From contig NC_084710.1 in assembly GCF_033807575.1 (NCBI RefSeq), positions 22,052,357 through 22,116,356 on the forward strand: a stretch of 64,000 bases of DNA, read 5' to 3'. Below, piece after piece: positions 9,953 through 19,290 of this stretch (its first letter is position 1; each line of letters opens with the position of its first letter). The notes beneath the pieces are model-generated. The model saw nothing but the letters and a program-made list of their open reading frames with translations, was not told the origin of the DNA and made no database searches. The DNA comes from Cydia pomonella (Eukaryota; Arthropoda; Insecta; Lepidoptera; Tortricidae). A program made the position numbers and the translations under genes.

Positions 9953-10107
9953 CAGTGGCGGCGCGTCACAAATATTCGTAGGGAACCCGGAGCTAATTTT
10001 GCTTTCCTTTTCTCCATGAACCGATTGTGACAGTAACGGACGTACTGACAACGGACTGAAATTAGACAAGCCGGTGGGAATCGAGTTCTTTGAACGATCC
10101 GCCACTG
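9953..10107. mobile_element. hAT-like MITE, copy 1 (155 bp)
   Basis: Ends are CAGTGGCGG and CCGCCACTG (9-bp inverted). The flanks 9945-9952 and 10108-10115 are both GTATATAG, an exact 8-bp target duplication as hAT transposases make. The interior matches 14250-14394. No coding sequence. Confidence 0.9.
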
Positions 10108-10115
10108 GTATATAG

Positions 10116-10540
10116 TAGGGTACATAAAATAAAGTCCACCACCGCGTCTATCTACCTGTATCTTCGCGATAAACTCAAAAAAACTGAAAGGATTTTCATG
10201 CGGTTTTCGCCTATGAGTGATACTTGAGGAGCGAGTCGCTAGTACCTATAGATATATTATTTATTTCGATTTTGCAATCCACATTGAACATTTCTGAAGC
10301 TTTTCATATTTTTATACAAAGATCGACATTTTCCGTTTCCTAAATGAAAGTACTCAATTCCCTATGAAAATATCCTTAAGTTTTCTAATTTATTTTAAAC
10401 CTTTTCAATCTATAAAGTCCCATTTAGAGGGATCAAGAACTTGCATGCAATATTCGATACATTGCTAAATACCGCAATGTAACATAAATCTCACTTCCTG
10501 GAGCTCAAACTGTATTTTTTTAGCGCCTTAGAAACTGTTG
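10116..10540. other. AT-rich stretch, nothing recognised
   Basis: No gene, repeat or hairpin stands out. Confidence 0.4.
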
Positions 10541-10763
10541 TACAGTCAGCATCAAAAGTAGCGGATGAAACAACGCGCCAAAAGTATCTGATATTCCGGA
10601 TAACTTCTCCAAATATAGATTAAGTTCTAAAATATATCTCAAAAGTATATCTTTAACAGTCTTAGTTGTACTATATTAAAGACATCAGTTTTTGTTAAGC
10701 TGTTACAGAATGGTAGTTGCTTATGAAACATTATTTGATCCGCTACGTTTGATGCTGACTGTA
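10541..10763. mobile_element. Mariner-like MITE, TACAGTCAGCATCAAA ends (223 bp)
   Basis: Inverted ends of about 26 bp begin TACAGTCAGCATCAAA and differ at one base near position 17 (A in the left arm, C in the right). TA at each end fits a TA target duplication. A single end also occurs at 1577. Confidence 0.8.
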
Positions 10764-10790
10764 CATATGTTACGTTCTTCCCATTATCAA

Positions 10791-10850
10791 ACTTTAACTG
10801 TCCAGACTTTAATTGTCTAGACTTTAATTGTCTAGACGTTAATTTTCTAC
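10791..10850. repeat. Minisatellite, four 15-bp units
   Basis: Units are ACTTTAACTGTCCAG, ACTTTAATTGTCTAG twice, and ACGTTAATTTTCTAC. The two central units are identical. Confidence 0.9.
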
Positions 10851-10856
10851 TTTTAG

Positions 10857-10986
10857 GGCGCATTTTGACCAGAGATATGCGAGGATGCGTTGCGAGGGAT
10901 GTGTTTTAACAAACAATAGAATCACTTCACGCTGAGCAAGGAAAACAAATGAAGAGATCCTCGCACATCTCTGGTCGAAACGCACC
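10857..10986. mobile_element. Palindromic MITE (about 130 bp)
   Basis: The left end (GCGCATTTTGACCAGAGATA) and the inverted right end (GTGCGTTTCGACCAGAGATG) pair over about 28 bp with a few mismatches. No target duplication was recognised. Confidence 0.65.
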
Positions 10987-11086
10987 GCACGTGTGCAATA
11001 TGATACAGTAGGCATATTACGATACTCCTATAATAGGAGCCGAAAGGCACGCCGCACACGCCAGCGATGCTACCGGTCGGCTTTAC

Positions 11087-11180
11087 CGAAATTCGCAAAT
11101 TGCGGGGGTCTTTCTCTTTTACTCTCACAAAGACATAATAAGAGTGACAGAGAAAAATGCCCGCAATTGACGAACTTCGA
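11087..11180. mobile_element. Small palindromic MITE
   Basis: The left arm (GAAATTCGCAAATTGCGGG) pairs with the right arm (CCCGCAATTGACGAACTTC). The true ends may lie further out. Confidence 0.55.
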
Positions 11181-11269
11181 TTTTCGCGGTTATAGCCCTG
11201 GCCCCTAGGGGTCGTGGGGTTAGGTAACGATCGGTAGCGAAGATCTGGCCAACTAACCCTACACACTAG

Positions 11270-11755
11270 TAGACCTTACTCATAGTGTTGTGTTCCTGCC
11301 GGTGAGTAAGGTTGGCAGAGCTCAACGAGGGGGGGCGGGTTTAGGGTCGGCAACGCGCATGTAACTCCTCTGGAGTTGCAGGCGAACATAGGCTATGGAG
11401 ACTGCTTACCATCAGGCGGGCCGTATGCTTGTTTGCCACAGCCGTAGTATAAAAAAAAAACATACCTCCCTTCAGGGAGGTATCGAACGACATCCATCCA
11501 TCCATCCGAGATCTAGAGCAGAGCCTAACTGGGGAAGTACCTCCACCTTACAGAAAACCGTAGCCAAATAACGTAGACCCTACCCATAGTGTTGTGTTCC
11601 TGTCTGTGAGTAAGGTTGCCAAAGCTCGAGCGTGCGGAGTGTTAGGGTCGGCAACGCGCATGTAACTCCTCTGGAGTTGCAGGCGAACATAGGCTACGGA
11701 GACTGCTTATCATCATTTGGGTCGTATGTTTGTTTACCACCGACGTAGTATAAAA
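11270..11755 (+). mobile_element. Two tandem LINE 3' tails (family 1b)
   Basis: The segments 11270-11458 and 11572-11755 share the order TCATAGTGTTGTGTTCCTG, GGGTCGGCAACGCGCATGTA, AGGCGAACATAGGCTA, GAGACTGCTTA and an A-rich end after GTAGTAT. Both are 5'-truncated 3' ends of the same LINE in the same orientation. The copy at 60906-61205 is the reverse complement, including the upstream block 11511-11570. No coding capacity. Confidence 0.7.
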
Positions 11756-12310
11756 ATATCCATCTTATAATAATGCTTAATTTATTAATCTTCAATTCCT
11801 CATAAATTCATAATCATTAATTATCAAAGTTACATTAAGGGTTTAGCAATACCTTATCTCTCTAGTTAATGATTCTGTGCACATCACCCACAAGGTTTTA
11901 TTTGTAAAACAAAAGTCATTAAAATACAGTATCATAATCTCATAAAACTCTTATTAAAACACTATATAAACATTGCAAAATAAACTTTAAGCTTTACGAA
12001 ATAAAGTCGTGATTTCAACTAGCTTTGAAAAACAGATAAGAGCTTGTAATACTTTATTTGCTTTACTAAAATTACCTACTAGTTTGCCTTGAAGTTCTTT
12101 CTAGTCAATTATGGAACAATTTCTAAATCACTTGTCATCGTTAAAATTAATTCAACTGTATCTATTTTATCTGTATTTGTATAGTTTGAATACTTTGACC
12201 GTAAGATGGCATTGATAGATTATATACTTTGAATTGTATTTAAACAATATTGACATAATATGCTGTGACACCTCGAATACTTTGACAATTCCAATGATTT
12301 TTTCTATAAA
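11756..12310. other. AT-rich stretch, nothing recognised
   Basis: Low-complexity AT-rich sequence with no frames or motifs of note. Confidence 0.4.
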
Positions 12311-12312
12311 CC

Positions 12313-12405
12313 TGATGGTAAGCACTCACCGTAGCCTATAGACGTCTGCAACTCTAGAGGGGTCACATGCGCTTTGTCGACCCTTTCAACGTCTGTATAC
12401 TCCTT
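12313..12405 (-). mobile_element. LINE 3' tail, family 1b
   Basis: Minus-strand copy of the 1b tail: GATGGTAAGCACTCACCGTA, GCAACTCTAGAGG, ACATGCGCTTTGTCGACCC. 5'-truncated. Confidence 0.65.
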
Positions 12406-12545
12406 TTTTAGGGTTTCGTAGCCAAATAGCAAAAAACGGAACCCTTATAGATTCGTCATGTCCGTCTGTCTGTCCGGTTTTGTCACAGCCACTTTTTGAA
12501 GAACGTCATACTGTAGATCCTCGGGAAAAACTCGATAAGTAGCAT
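12405..12545. repeat. Repeat R fragment (GGTTCCGTAGCC family)
   Basis: TTTTTAGGGTTTCGTAGCC, then ACGGAACCCTTATAGATTCG, CATGTCCGTCTGTCTGTCCG and GTCACAGCCACTTTTT. This widespread lepidopteran repeat recurs at 2595-2680, 14745-15560, 25500-25568, 31872-32310, 36648-37690 and 39290-39445. Class not assigned. Confidence 0.7.
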
Positions 12546-12617
12546 ATTAACGGTAAAAAATAATACTGAATGGAAAATATTACCAGTATGAAATTCCGAC
12601 GTTTTGACGAGAGTTTT

Positions 12618-12880
12618 GACGACCGGTCTGGCCTAGTGGGTAGTGAACCTGCCTATGATGCCGATGGTCCCGGGTTCAAATCCTAGTAAGGGCATTTATT
12701 CGTGTGATGAGCATGGATATTTGTTCCTGAGTCATGGGTGTTTTCTGTGTATTTAAGTATATTTATATATTATATATATCGTTGTCTAAGTACCCTCAAC
12801 ACAAGCCTTATTGAGCTTACTGTGGGACTTAGTCAATTTGTGTAATAATGTCCTATAATATTTATTTATTTATTTATAAA
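12618..12880 (+). mobile_element. SINE A, copy 1 (tRNA-derived)
   Basis: The head has RNA polymerase III promoter boxes: A box TGGCCTAGTGG (12629-12639) and B box GGTTCAAATCC (12673-12683). The body (GTGATGAGCATGGATATTTG, GAGTCATGGGTGTTTTCT, CTTACTGTGGGACTTAGTC) is shared by about eleven copies here. It ends in a (TTTA)n tail. Confidence 0.9.
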
Positions 12881-12946
12881 ATAATACTCAAGATAACCTT
12901 TAAAGACATAATAAAATAAATAGACTCCAAATTCTAGAACACATAA

Positions 12947-13175
12947 TACAGGTTAATTTAGTGACCTGCAAAAATTTACGGAGTATTCACCCTCTTGCTC
13001 AGTATGACCTATATATTCATATTGGTCATACTGAACAACTTTTACTATGGGACCAACCCCGAATTCCGGAAAAAAAATTGGCTGTTTCATACATTTTGAC
13101 TGTGTGACCTTGACAATATCTATGGGTCCCATAGTAAAAGTAAATTATTGCAGGTAACTAAATAAACATCCTGTA
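12947..13175. mobile_element. MITE with TACAGG(G)TGTTTA-type ends
   Basis: The left side has ACCTGCAAAAATTTAC and the right side GTAAATTATTGCAGGT, inverted, with TACAGG and CCTGTA at the ends. A fuller relative is at 56945-57207; partial relatives are at 16412-16605 and 39815-39935. Confidence 0.7.
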
Positions 13176-13180
13176 TATTG

Positions 13181-13318
13181 TACAGTCAAGTGCAAAAATA
13201 TATATCGAAAGAATCGTCTCATAAATATGGTACTACGCTCTTATTACACTGGAATAAGATGATATGGGACATATTTTTGAGTAAGATGTGTACACCCATA
13301 TTTTTACAGTTGACTGTA
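13181..13318. mobile_element. Mariner-like MITE (138 bp)
   Basis: The ends TACAGTCAAGTGCAAAAATA and its imperfect inverse TATTTTTACAGTTGACTGTA are bounded by TA. It lies 5 bp from the previous MITE. Confidence 0.75.
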
Positions 13319-13595
13319 TAAGTATTTAAACACCAATGTGCATTCAGGATAAAAAAATGGCGTAATTTAGTAATAAACGCCAACTTGACAATATTGCGTT
13401 AAATTATGTGGCATTTATGTTCGCTTAGTTGATTAATTAGCTATTTAAACTTGAACTTCCCAGCTATTTTAAACAGGTGCAAAATTACTTGTGTAGTATT
13501 TAAATTCATAATTCATTGACCGAAGCATTAGTGAAGGTCTACGTTTTGACTCGGGCAAATTGCTTTCGTATGTCCGGATGTAATGTTCTTGTCTA

Positions 13596-13701
13596 CAGAG
13601 GGCCTACCGCGAACCACTTTTGACGTGTTGCCTCCCTATCACACTTACGTACGAATTTACAAGAGCGACAGAGAGGCAACAAGTCGAACGTAGGCCCTCT
13701 G
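13596..13701. mobile_element. Short MITE with CAGAGGGCCTAC ends (106 bp)
   Basis: A 12-bp perfect terminal inverted repeat CAGAGGGCCTAC / GTAGGCCCTCTG, followed inward by inverted GTTGCCTC. The target duplication is not clear. Confidence 0.75.
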
Positions 13702-14230
13702 GTCGCAATTCTTAACTAAATCTCGTGAAATTTTATTAGCAAGTTCAGTAGCGACATACAACTTATCTGTCGCTTAATTTTTTTTGGAAAATGTTAAAAA
13801 TGGTGGATATTGGCATAAAGGACTTAAGTGCCATTACAGTCGACGGCAAGCAGCTTATTCAAAACTTTATTTGGACGTCAGATTCTGACGTAAAGTCATC
13901 GGCGGCGTTTCACAATCAACAAATAAGCTTAACTGGTATATAAAGTGCTACGTAAGTGCTGCAGGAAGCTTTATCTGGCAGTTAATTCATTGTTAACTAG
14001 CTATCCAATACTTTACTTGGTCATTTTGATACGAGCCCATAAAATAGGAAATCAAATGCGTAGTTTAGTAACTCGAGGAAAATTTTGTAAGGAAATTTTA
14101 TAAGTCTCGGGCAAAAGTTATACTCTGGCACAGCTACTTTGTCAGTAGAAAAAGGCGACAAATTAAAAAAATGGAGGCGCGGAGGGTTAATTTTTTTTCT
14201 ACTGACAATTTGCTTGTGTTTGAGTATAGT
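13702..14230. other. No gene or repeat recognised
   Basis: AT-rich sequence without recognised features. Confidence 0.4.
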
Positions 14231-14232
14231 AT

Positions 14233-14530
14233 AATCCTGGTAAGGGTATCAGTAGCGGCGCGTCACAAACATTCATAGGGAACCCGGAGCTAATTTTGCT
14301 TTCCTTTTCTCCATGAACCGACCGTGAAAGTACTCAACGGGCTGAAGTTTAGACAAGCCGGTGGGAATCGAGTTCTTTGAACGATCCGCCACTGAAGGGT
14401 ATTTTTGTGATGAACACAAATATTTGTATACATACGTATTATGTATATCGTAGCCTAGTACCCATATTACAAGCTTTGCTGAGTTTGGGGCTAGGCCGAT
14501 CTGTGTGAAATTATCCCCAAAAATAAAAAA
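14233..14530 (+). mobile_element. SINE B fragment split by a MITE
   Basis: A SINE B-box region (AATCCTGGTAAGGGTAT) at 14233-14249 continues after the MITE as AAGGGTATTTTTGTGATGAAC, then GTACCCATATTACAAGC and GGGGCTAGGCCGATCTGTG. This is a 5'-truncated member of a SINE subfamily related to A, also seen at 34601-34829 and 43938-44103. Confidence 0.75.
14250..14394. mobile_element. hAT-like MITE, copy 2 (145 bp), nested in SINE B
   Basis: Same family as 9953-10107. Ends are CAGTAGCGG and CCGCCACTG. The exact 8-bp duplication AAGGGTAT lies at 14242-14249 and 14395-14402, so it inserted into the SINE. Confidence 0.92.
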
Positions 14531-14744
14531 TAAACCGGCCAAGTGCCAGTCGGCCTCGCAAGGGAAGGATTCCTTACCATTATCTATAAAAACGGTCACC
14601 CATCCAAGTACTGACCCCGCCCGACGTGGATGAGAACCTCAAGATTGGAAAGAAGTATTTATTTTATTCTGTTTTTAGTATTTGTTGTTATAGCGGCAAC
14701 AGAAATACATAATCTGTAGAAATTTCAACTGGCTAATTATCACA

Positions 14745-15444
14745 GTTCATGAGATACAGCCTGGTGACAGACGGACGGACGGACGGACAGCGGAGTCTCA
14801 GTAATAGGGTCCCGTTTGACCCTTTGGCTACGGAAACCTAAAAACCGGCCAAGAGCATGTCGGGCCACGCTCAGTGTAGGGTTCCGTAGTTACTCTTCCG
14901 TCACAATAAGCTAAACTGGAGCTTAAAGTGTAGTAAATGGTACCTTTCACCCGAGTTAAACAAATAGGCAAATTTGCATAATCAGTACCTAATTAAAGTA
15001 AGTCTTTTTACTATGAAGGGAAAACTTTTTGCGATAACTCAAAAACAGCTAAACTGATCATGTCCGCTATAGTTTTCATTTAATGTCTTTCTTAAGCTCT
15101 ACTTCCACGATTTTTTTCATATTTTTTGGACCTATGGTTCAAAAGTTAGAGGGGGGGGGACACATTTTTTTTTTCTTTCGGAGCGATTATCTCCGAATAT
15201 ATTCACTTTATCAAAAAATGTTTCTTGAAAACCCCTATTAGTTTTGAAAGACCTTTCCAACGATACCCCACACTCTAGGGTTGAAGCGAAAAAAAAAATT
15301 CACCCCCACTTTACGTGTAGGGGAGGTACCCTAAAAAAAATTAAATTTTTAGATTTTATTGTACGACTTTGTCGGCTTTATTGATTTTTATATCCATGCC
15401 AAATTTCAGCTTTCTAGCACTAACGACCACGGAGCAAAGCCTCG

Positions 15445-15499
<55 letters not shown>

Positions 15500-15560
15500 G
15501 GACATGGCGAAACTATAAGGGTTCCGTTTTATGCCATTTGGCTACGGAACCCTAAAAAGG
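14745..15560. repeat. Repeat R copies with a (GACA)n microsatellite
   Basis: A short copy (14745-14845) is followed by a longer one that begins AACCGGCCAAGAGCATGTCG and ends GGCTACGGAACCCTAAAAA at about 15557. A (CAGA)n tract fills about 15446-15500. Frames here are shadows of the microsatellite. Confidence 0.7.
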
Positions 15561-15802
15561 TACCTAAATAGTTAGTCATAATATCCTGAAATAATCATTT
15601 ATTGCACAAGTAGTAGAATTGTTCATATAACGTCAGCGATTGTCAGACGGTATTAGGACATTCGTTAATTACACGATAAACCAACAAGTATGAAACTGGA
15701 CTGAACTGCATACCAAAATTCCTAACCCAAAAAATCGTAATAAACAAACTGACACGTAATTATTTCCGCGCCATTGCGCATTGTGCGCTAATACCAAAGG
15801 GC
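15561..15802. other. No feature recognised
   Basis: Short unassigned stretch before the LINE doublet. Confidence 0.3.
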
Positions 15803-16396
15803 CATATGTTTGTATGACTGTCTCTCTTCGTCCTGCCCTCTTCTCATTATTTGGGGTCGGGTCTTCTCACTCTTCTGCACCAGGCTAATCTCTCCTGGGT
15901 TGTGTTTTCAGGCAAAGGGGCTTCCTTGAGCTCTCCTTGTATTTTTGACCAATAGGTCAGGGACCGGCAGCCTATACCTTTCCTTTGTTCTGGTAAGCTA
16001 GTGCAAGCTGTACCACATGGTCCTCACCACATATGTTTGTATGACTGTCTCTCTTCATCCTGCCCTCTTCCCATTATTTGGGGTCGGGTCTTCTCACTCT
16101 TCTGTGCCAGGCTAATCTCTCCTGGGTTGTGTTTTCAGGCAAATGGGCTTCCTTGTGGTCTCTTTGTATTTTTGACCACCAGGTTAGGGGCCGGCAGCCT
16201 CTACCTTTCCTTTGTTCTTGCAATCTAGTGCAAGCTGTACCACATGGTCCTAACTTCTTCTTTTGATATGTCCGTACCATCTGAGAAGGTTTTCGGTGAG
16301 TTTCTGATTGGTGCGACTTATAGCTGCCTCTTATACATATATTCGTTGCGTACTTTATCGAGTCGAGTCACACGAGTCATATGTTTGTATGACTGT
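15803..16396 (-). mobile_element. Two tandem LINE C-terminal fragments separated by a 19-mer
   Basis: CATATGTTTGTATGACTGT occurs exactly at 15803-15821, 16030-16048 and 16378-16396. Between the copies lie fragment A (15822-16029) and fragment B (16049-16377). They share the same left end (CTCTCTTC-TCCTGCCCTCTTC) but have different right ends. In the minus frame fragment B encodes RP-TWW-KIQ-D-KE, TTQERLAWHRRVRRPDPK, the C-terminus of an RTE- or R4-like reverse transcriptase. So these are two 3' ends, truncated at different points, on the same target sequence. Confidence 0.8.
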
Positions 16397-16411
16397 ACTT
16401 ACTTGATAATA

Positions 16412-16605
16412 TACAGGTTGTAAATTTAGACACCTGCAATAATTTACGGTGTGAATATATAGGTGCTGAGCAACATTTATTATGTGGCAACACTGAAATC
16501 CCGAAAAAAAAAGTCTCCCCTAGAAAATGTCAACTGATGATATAGACTGAGAGAAAAACATGAAATCCGAATATCAGTTTGGGATAAAAAAAAGGTGTAT
16601 ACAAT
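16412..16605. mobile_element. Degraded MITE (TACAGGGTGTTTA family)
   Basis: TACAGGTTGTAAATTTAGAC, then ACCTGCAATAATTTACGG match the left half of the copy at 56945-57207. The right half is diverged. Confidence 0.55.
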
Positions 16606-16689
16606 TTACTTACTTACGTTTTGTTGTACTCGGAGGATTTTTTAGGACAAATGGATAAAAGTGCGCTTTTATTGTTTAAACAAAATAAA

Positions 16690-17058
16690 ACCGCTGACCA
16701 CCAGGCGAGCCGTATGCTTGTTTGCCACCGACATCATCAGCTTTCTCACTTTGTCCCGGCATGTTGCCACGGCACGTGGGAGCCTGGGGTCCGCTTGGCA
16801 ACTAATCCCTTTTTACTAAAGCGACTGACATTCGACCTTTCAACCCAGAGGGTAAACTAGGCCTTATTGGGATTAGTCCGGTTTCCTCACGATGTTTTTC
16901 TTCACTGAAAAATATCAAATGATATTTCGTCCATAAGTTCCGAAAAACTCATTGGTACGAGCAGGGGTTTAAACCTGCACCCTCCGGATTGCAAGTCGCA
17001 CGCTCTTACCGCTAGGCCACCAGCGCTTGTTTGCCACCGACGTAGGATAAAAAAAAGT
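16690..17058 (+). mobile_element. LINE 3' tail (family 1b) interrupted by SINE C
   Basis: CCGTATGCTTGTTTGCCACC at 16710 and GCTTGTTTGCCACCGACGTA, then GGATAAAAAAAA at the right end are the 1b tail, split by a SINE. Confidence 0.75.
16733..17024 (-). mobile_element. SINE C, copy 1, with 17-bp target duplication
   Basis: Minus-strand tRNA-derived SINE. The head at the right (CCACCAGCGC, GCTAGGCCACC = A box; GGTTTAAACC = B box) runs to the tail at the left (GTCCCGGCATGTTGCCACGG). The flanks are exactly GCTTGTTTGCCACCGAC at 16716-16732 and 17025-17041. Confidence 0.9.
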
Positions 17059-17500
17059 CAGACATTAAATCAACAAGGCCATATCTTATAGTTCCAGATT
17101 TTCCTTCACTGCCTCATTTGGATTAAACATCATGTCACTTATATTTGAAGGAAGCCATCCACTGTATACGTTTGGCACAGATGGCTCAGGTATCGAATGA
17201 TGTTTACGACACTGGAATGTGCGTAATGGGCGTTAGGAAACCTAAACGTTACAGAACAGTTGTGATATGGCCGTGTGTTATCTTGTACCAGTCGAATTTA
17301 GTTCTCTGCAAATCCAGCGTTATTTGGCCTACAGCCCGTTTAAGATTTAATAACTCATTACGGTTTTTATCTTATTTTGATACAACCTTGTATATCGCTC
17401 AAGCAGATTGCGTGAGATACACGAATCACCAAGTCGATCGTCAAGGTCCTATCAAAACCAGTTCAAACCATAACAAGTTGTTAAACCTCAACTTGTAAAA
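17059..17500. other. Unassigned, with a 117-codon open frame on +
   Basis: A frame at 17145-17498 is open but matches nothing I know. The bases AGTCGATCGTCAAGGTC and ACCAGTTCAAA near its end recur in similar form at about 63817-63855, so it is probably repeat-derived. Confidence 0.3.
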
Positions 17501-17504
17501 CAAA

Positions 17505-18400
17505 CCTAAATGCACTGGCTAACTCCAAAGTCACACTTAGATGGGTACCAGGTTACTCCGACATTAACGGAAACGAAGAAGCGGACGAACCTGCTAGAAA
17601 GAGCGCAGACACCCATGGTCGGCCAAGAACCGTTCTGTGGAATCACAAAACAGAATGCATATCTCAGCTGAGCAACTTAGAAAATACAAGAGCAATCGAC
17701 AGGTGGAAGTTCGTGAAGGATAAGAACACTCGAAAGCTCCAAATCTAAGGGTTCAACAGTAAAACTGCTAAGGAGCTTCTAAGGCTCATAAGACAAAAAA
17801 CCTGCGCCGTCACTAGAATATGTCACTTAGATGGTTGGCAGTCCTCAACTGTGCGTTTCTCCAGAAAGTTTCTGACTCGCACAGCTAAACTGTGGAATGA
17901 CCTGTCGCCTGCGGTATTTCCGGACCGATACGACCTTTAAACCTTCAAGAAAAGAGCGTAATCCCATCTCAAAGGCCGGCAACACACTTACAACCCCTTT
18001 GGTGTTGCAGGTGTCCATGGGCGGCGGTAATCGCTTACCATCAGGTGATCCGTCTGCTCGTTTGCCTCCTCTATCATAAAATATATATATATATTGACTG
18101 GACACTGTAGGTTGAAAAACACAGGTTTCAGATTGGAAATAAACAAGATGCGACTTGCAGGTTCTGCCAGGATTCAGAGGAGACTGCAATGCACATTCTC
18201 TGTTCCTGTGGATCACAAATGTCAAAAAGAAGGACCTAATTAGTGCGGCATGTATTGCACCTAATGAGGTACAGAACATTACGGCCCAAAGATTCTGGAA
18301 CTTCCTGGATTCAAAGGGCCGTTCACAATAGATCACTGCTTGGTCGACGTGGCACAGGCCAGCAACACCCCAATTACAAATAAAAATAATAAACCTCAAT
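17505..18400 (+). pseudogene. LINE with RNase H and CCHC finger, broken
   Basis: Plus strand. LRWVPGYSDINGNEEADE is the RNase H signature of I- or R1-type non-LTR elements. It is followed by a region with a stop (CTCCAAATCTAAGG near 17740). After the foreign LINE tail (17824-18085) the frame resumes as GHCRL-NTGF, then CRFCQDSEETAMHILCSC at about 18153-18205, a C-x2-C-H-C zinc motif typical of the C-terminus of such elements. Several stops and an insertion show it is dead. Confidence 0.75.
17824..18085 (+). pseudogene. LINE C-terminus and tail (family 1a) inserted in the RNase H LINE
   Basis: Near-copy of 833-1078: LDGWQSSTVRFSRKFL, then VFPDRYDL, TTTGGTGTTGCAGGTGTCC, and tail CTTACCATCAGGTGATCCG with an (AT)n end. 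The element's next upstream piece (CGCTTC-TTCGCCATCGCCCT region in the 560-1078 copy) is found instead at 18411-18470. Confidence 0.75.
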
Positions 18401-18410
18401 CAGGCTCCTA

Positions 18411-18472
18411 GAGCATCCCTGCAGCTTCTTTCTGCCATCGCCCTTCGCGACACATTTCCATCTTCAGCACAT
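18411..18472 (+). pseudogene. Displaced LINE 1a segment
   Basis: GCAGCTTCTTTCTGCCATCG, then CCCTTCGCGACACATTTCC correspond to about 784-830 of the first copy, which normally lies directly before the segment at 17824. The two pieces are in permuted order. Confidence 0.55.
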
Positions 18473-18609
18473 ACGAGCCAGAAATAATAAATCAAGTTAA
18501 CATTTGAAATGTTTGGTGTCCTATTCTTCAGGACTCTGGTTTTAAACCTTTTCAGAGGCTTCACCAACAAATCTTAAAACGCATTGTCTTCACGAAACGT
18601 TAATATAAG

Positions 18610-19290
18610 TTTTTGGGTAACATTTTTATTTTTGGTACAGGCTTTTATCGCTGATTGTACTTTTCTTTCCATCATTCGCTTGCCCTTATCCCATTCATTT
18701 GGGATCAGCGCAGCATGTCTTTTTCTTCCATATCTTTCTGTCACCCGTCATCTCATCGTTCACTCGCGTTCGTTTCATGTCATCTCTCACACAATCCATC
18801 CACCGTTTCCTAGGTTTTCCTCTCCCGTTCCATCCCTCCACATTCATTCGTAATACTTTTCTCGTCACATGACTTTCATCCCTCCGCATCACATGCCCAT
18901 ACCACGCTAGGCGATTCGCTCTTACTTTTTCTATTATGGGTGCAACTTTCAGACTTCCTCTTATATACTTATTCCTTATCCTATCCATTCTTGTAACACC
19001 ACACATCCATCTTAACATTCTCATTTCCGCTACATGCAATCTCTTTTCATCCGTCACTTGGCCCAACACTTGTACTTTTCTTTCCAAAGGCAACTAATAC
19101 TCATTGCGACAATTCTAAAAACCCCAAACACACTTAGGTTGCGGTGTTTCATCACAGAGTTCCTATGGCCAACTGTCTCCATCATCAGATCAGCTCGATG
19201 ATACTATAATATTGCATTGTCACCCAACTTACATATGTATGCAAATTTTCAGCTCCATCGGGAACCGCGAAGTGACCCATAAAAACCTAG
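18610..19290 (-). repeat. Dispersed repeat D, minus copy, split by an RTE fragment
   Basis: The flank pieces (TTTTGGTACAGGCTTTTATC at left; AAAGGCAACTAATACTCATT, CACAGAGTTCCTATGG and ATCAGCTCGATGATACTATA at right) match the reverse complement of 20135-20395. A partial copy is at 45056-45190. Class unknown. Confidence 0.7.
18671..19069 (-). pseudogene. RTE-type LINE reverse transcriptase C-terminus
   Basis: Minus-strand frame with LRWMCGVTRMDRIRNKYIRG, LKVAPIIEKVRANRLAWYGH, VMRRDESHVTRKVL, GRGKPRKRWMDCVRDDM. This is the C-terminal thumb and tail of RTE-clade non-LTR retrotransposons. It is a 399-bp 5'-truncated insertion. TTGTACTTTTCTTTCC is duplicated exactly at 18655-18670 and 19070-19085 (16 bp). 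The 3' end at 18671 begins ATCATT on this strand. Frame nearly intact but only a fragment. Confidence 0.85.

Noticed and set aside
12618..12690. True tRNA gene in the SINE A head
   Set aside because: A and B boxes are present, but the sequence runs on into a shared SINE body, is repeated about eleven times, and does not give a full cloverleaf by eye.
15446..15500. CRISPR-like regular repeat
   Set aside because: It is a simple (CAGA)n microsatellite with no spacers; the organism is an animal.
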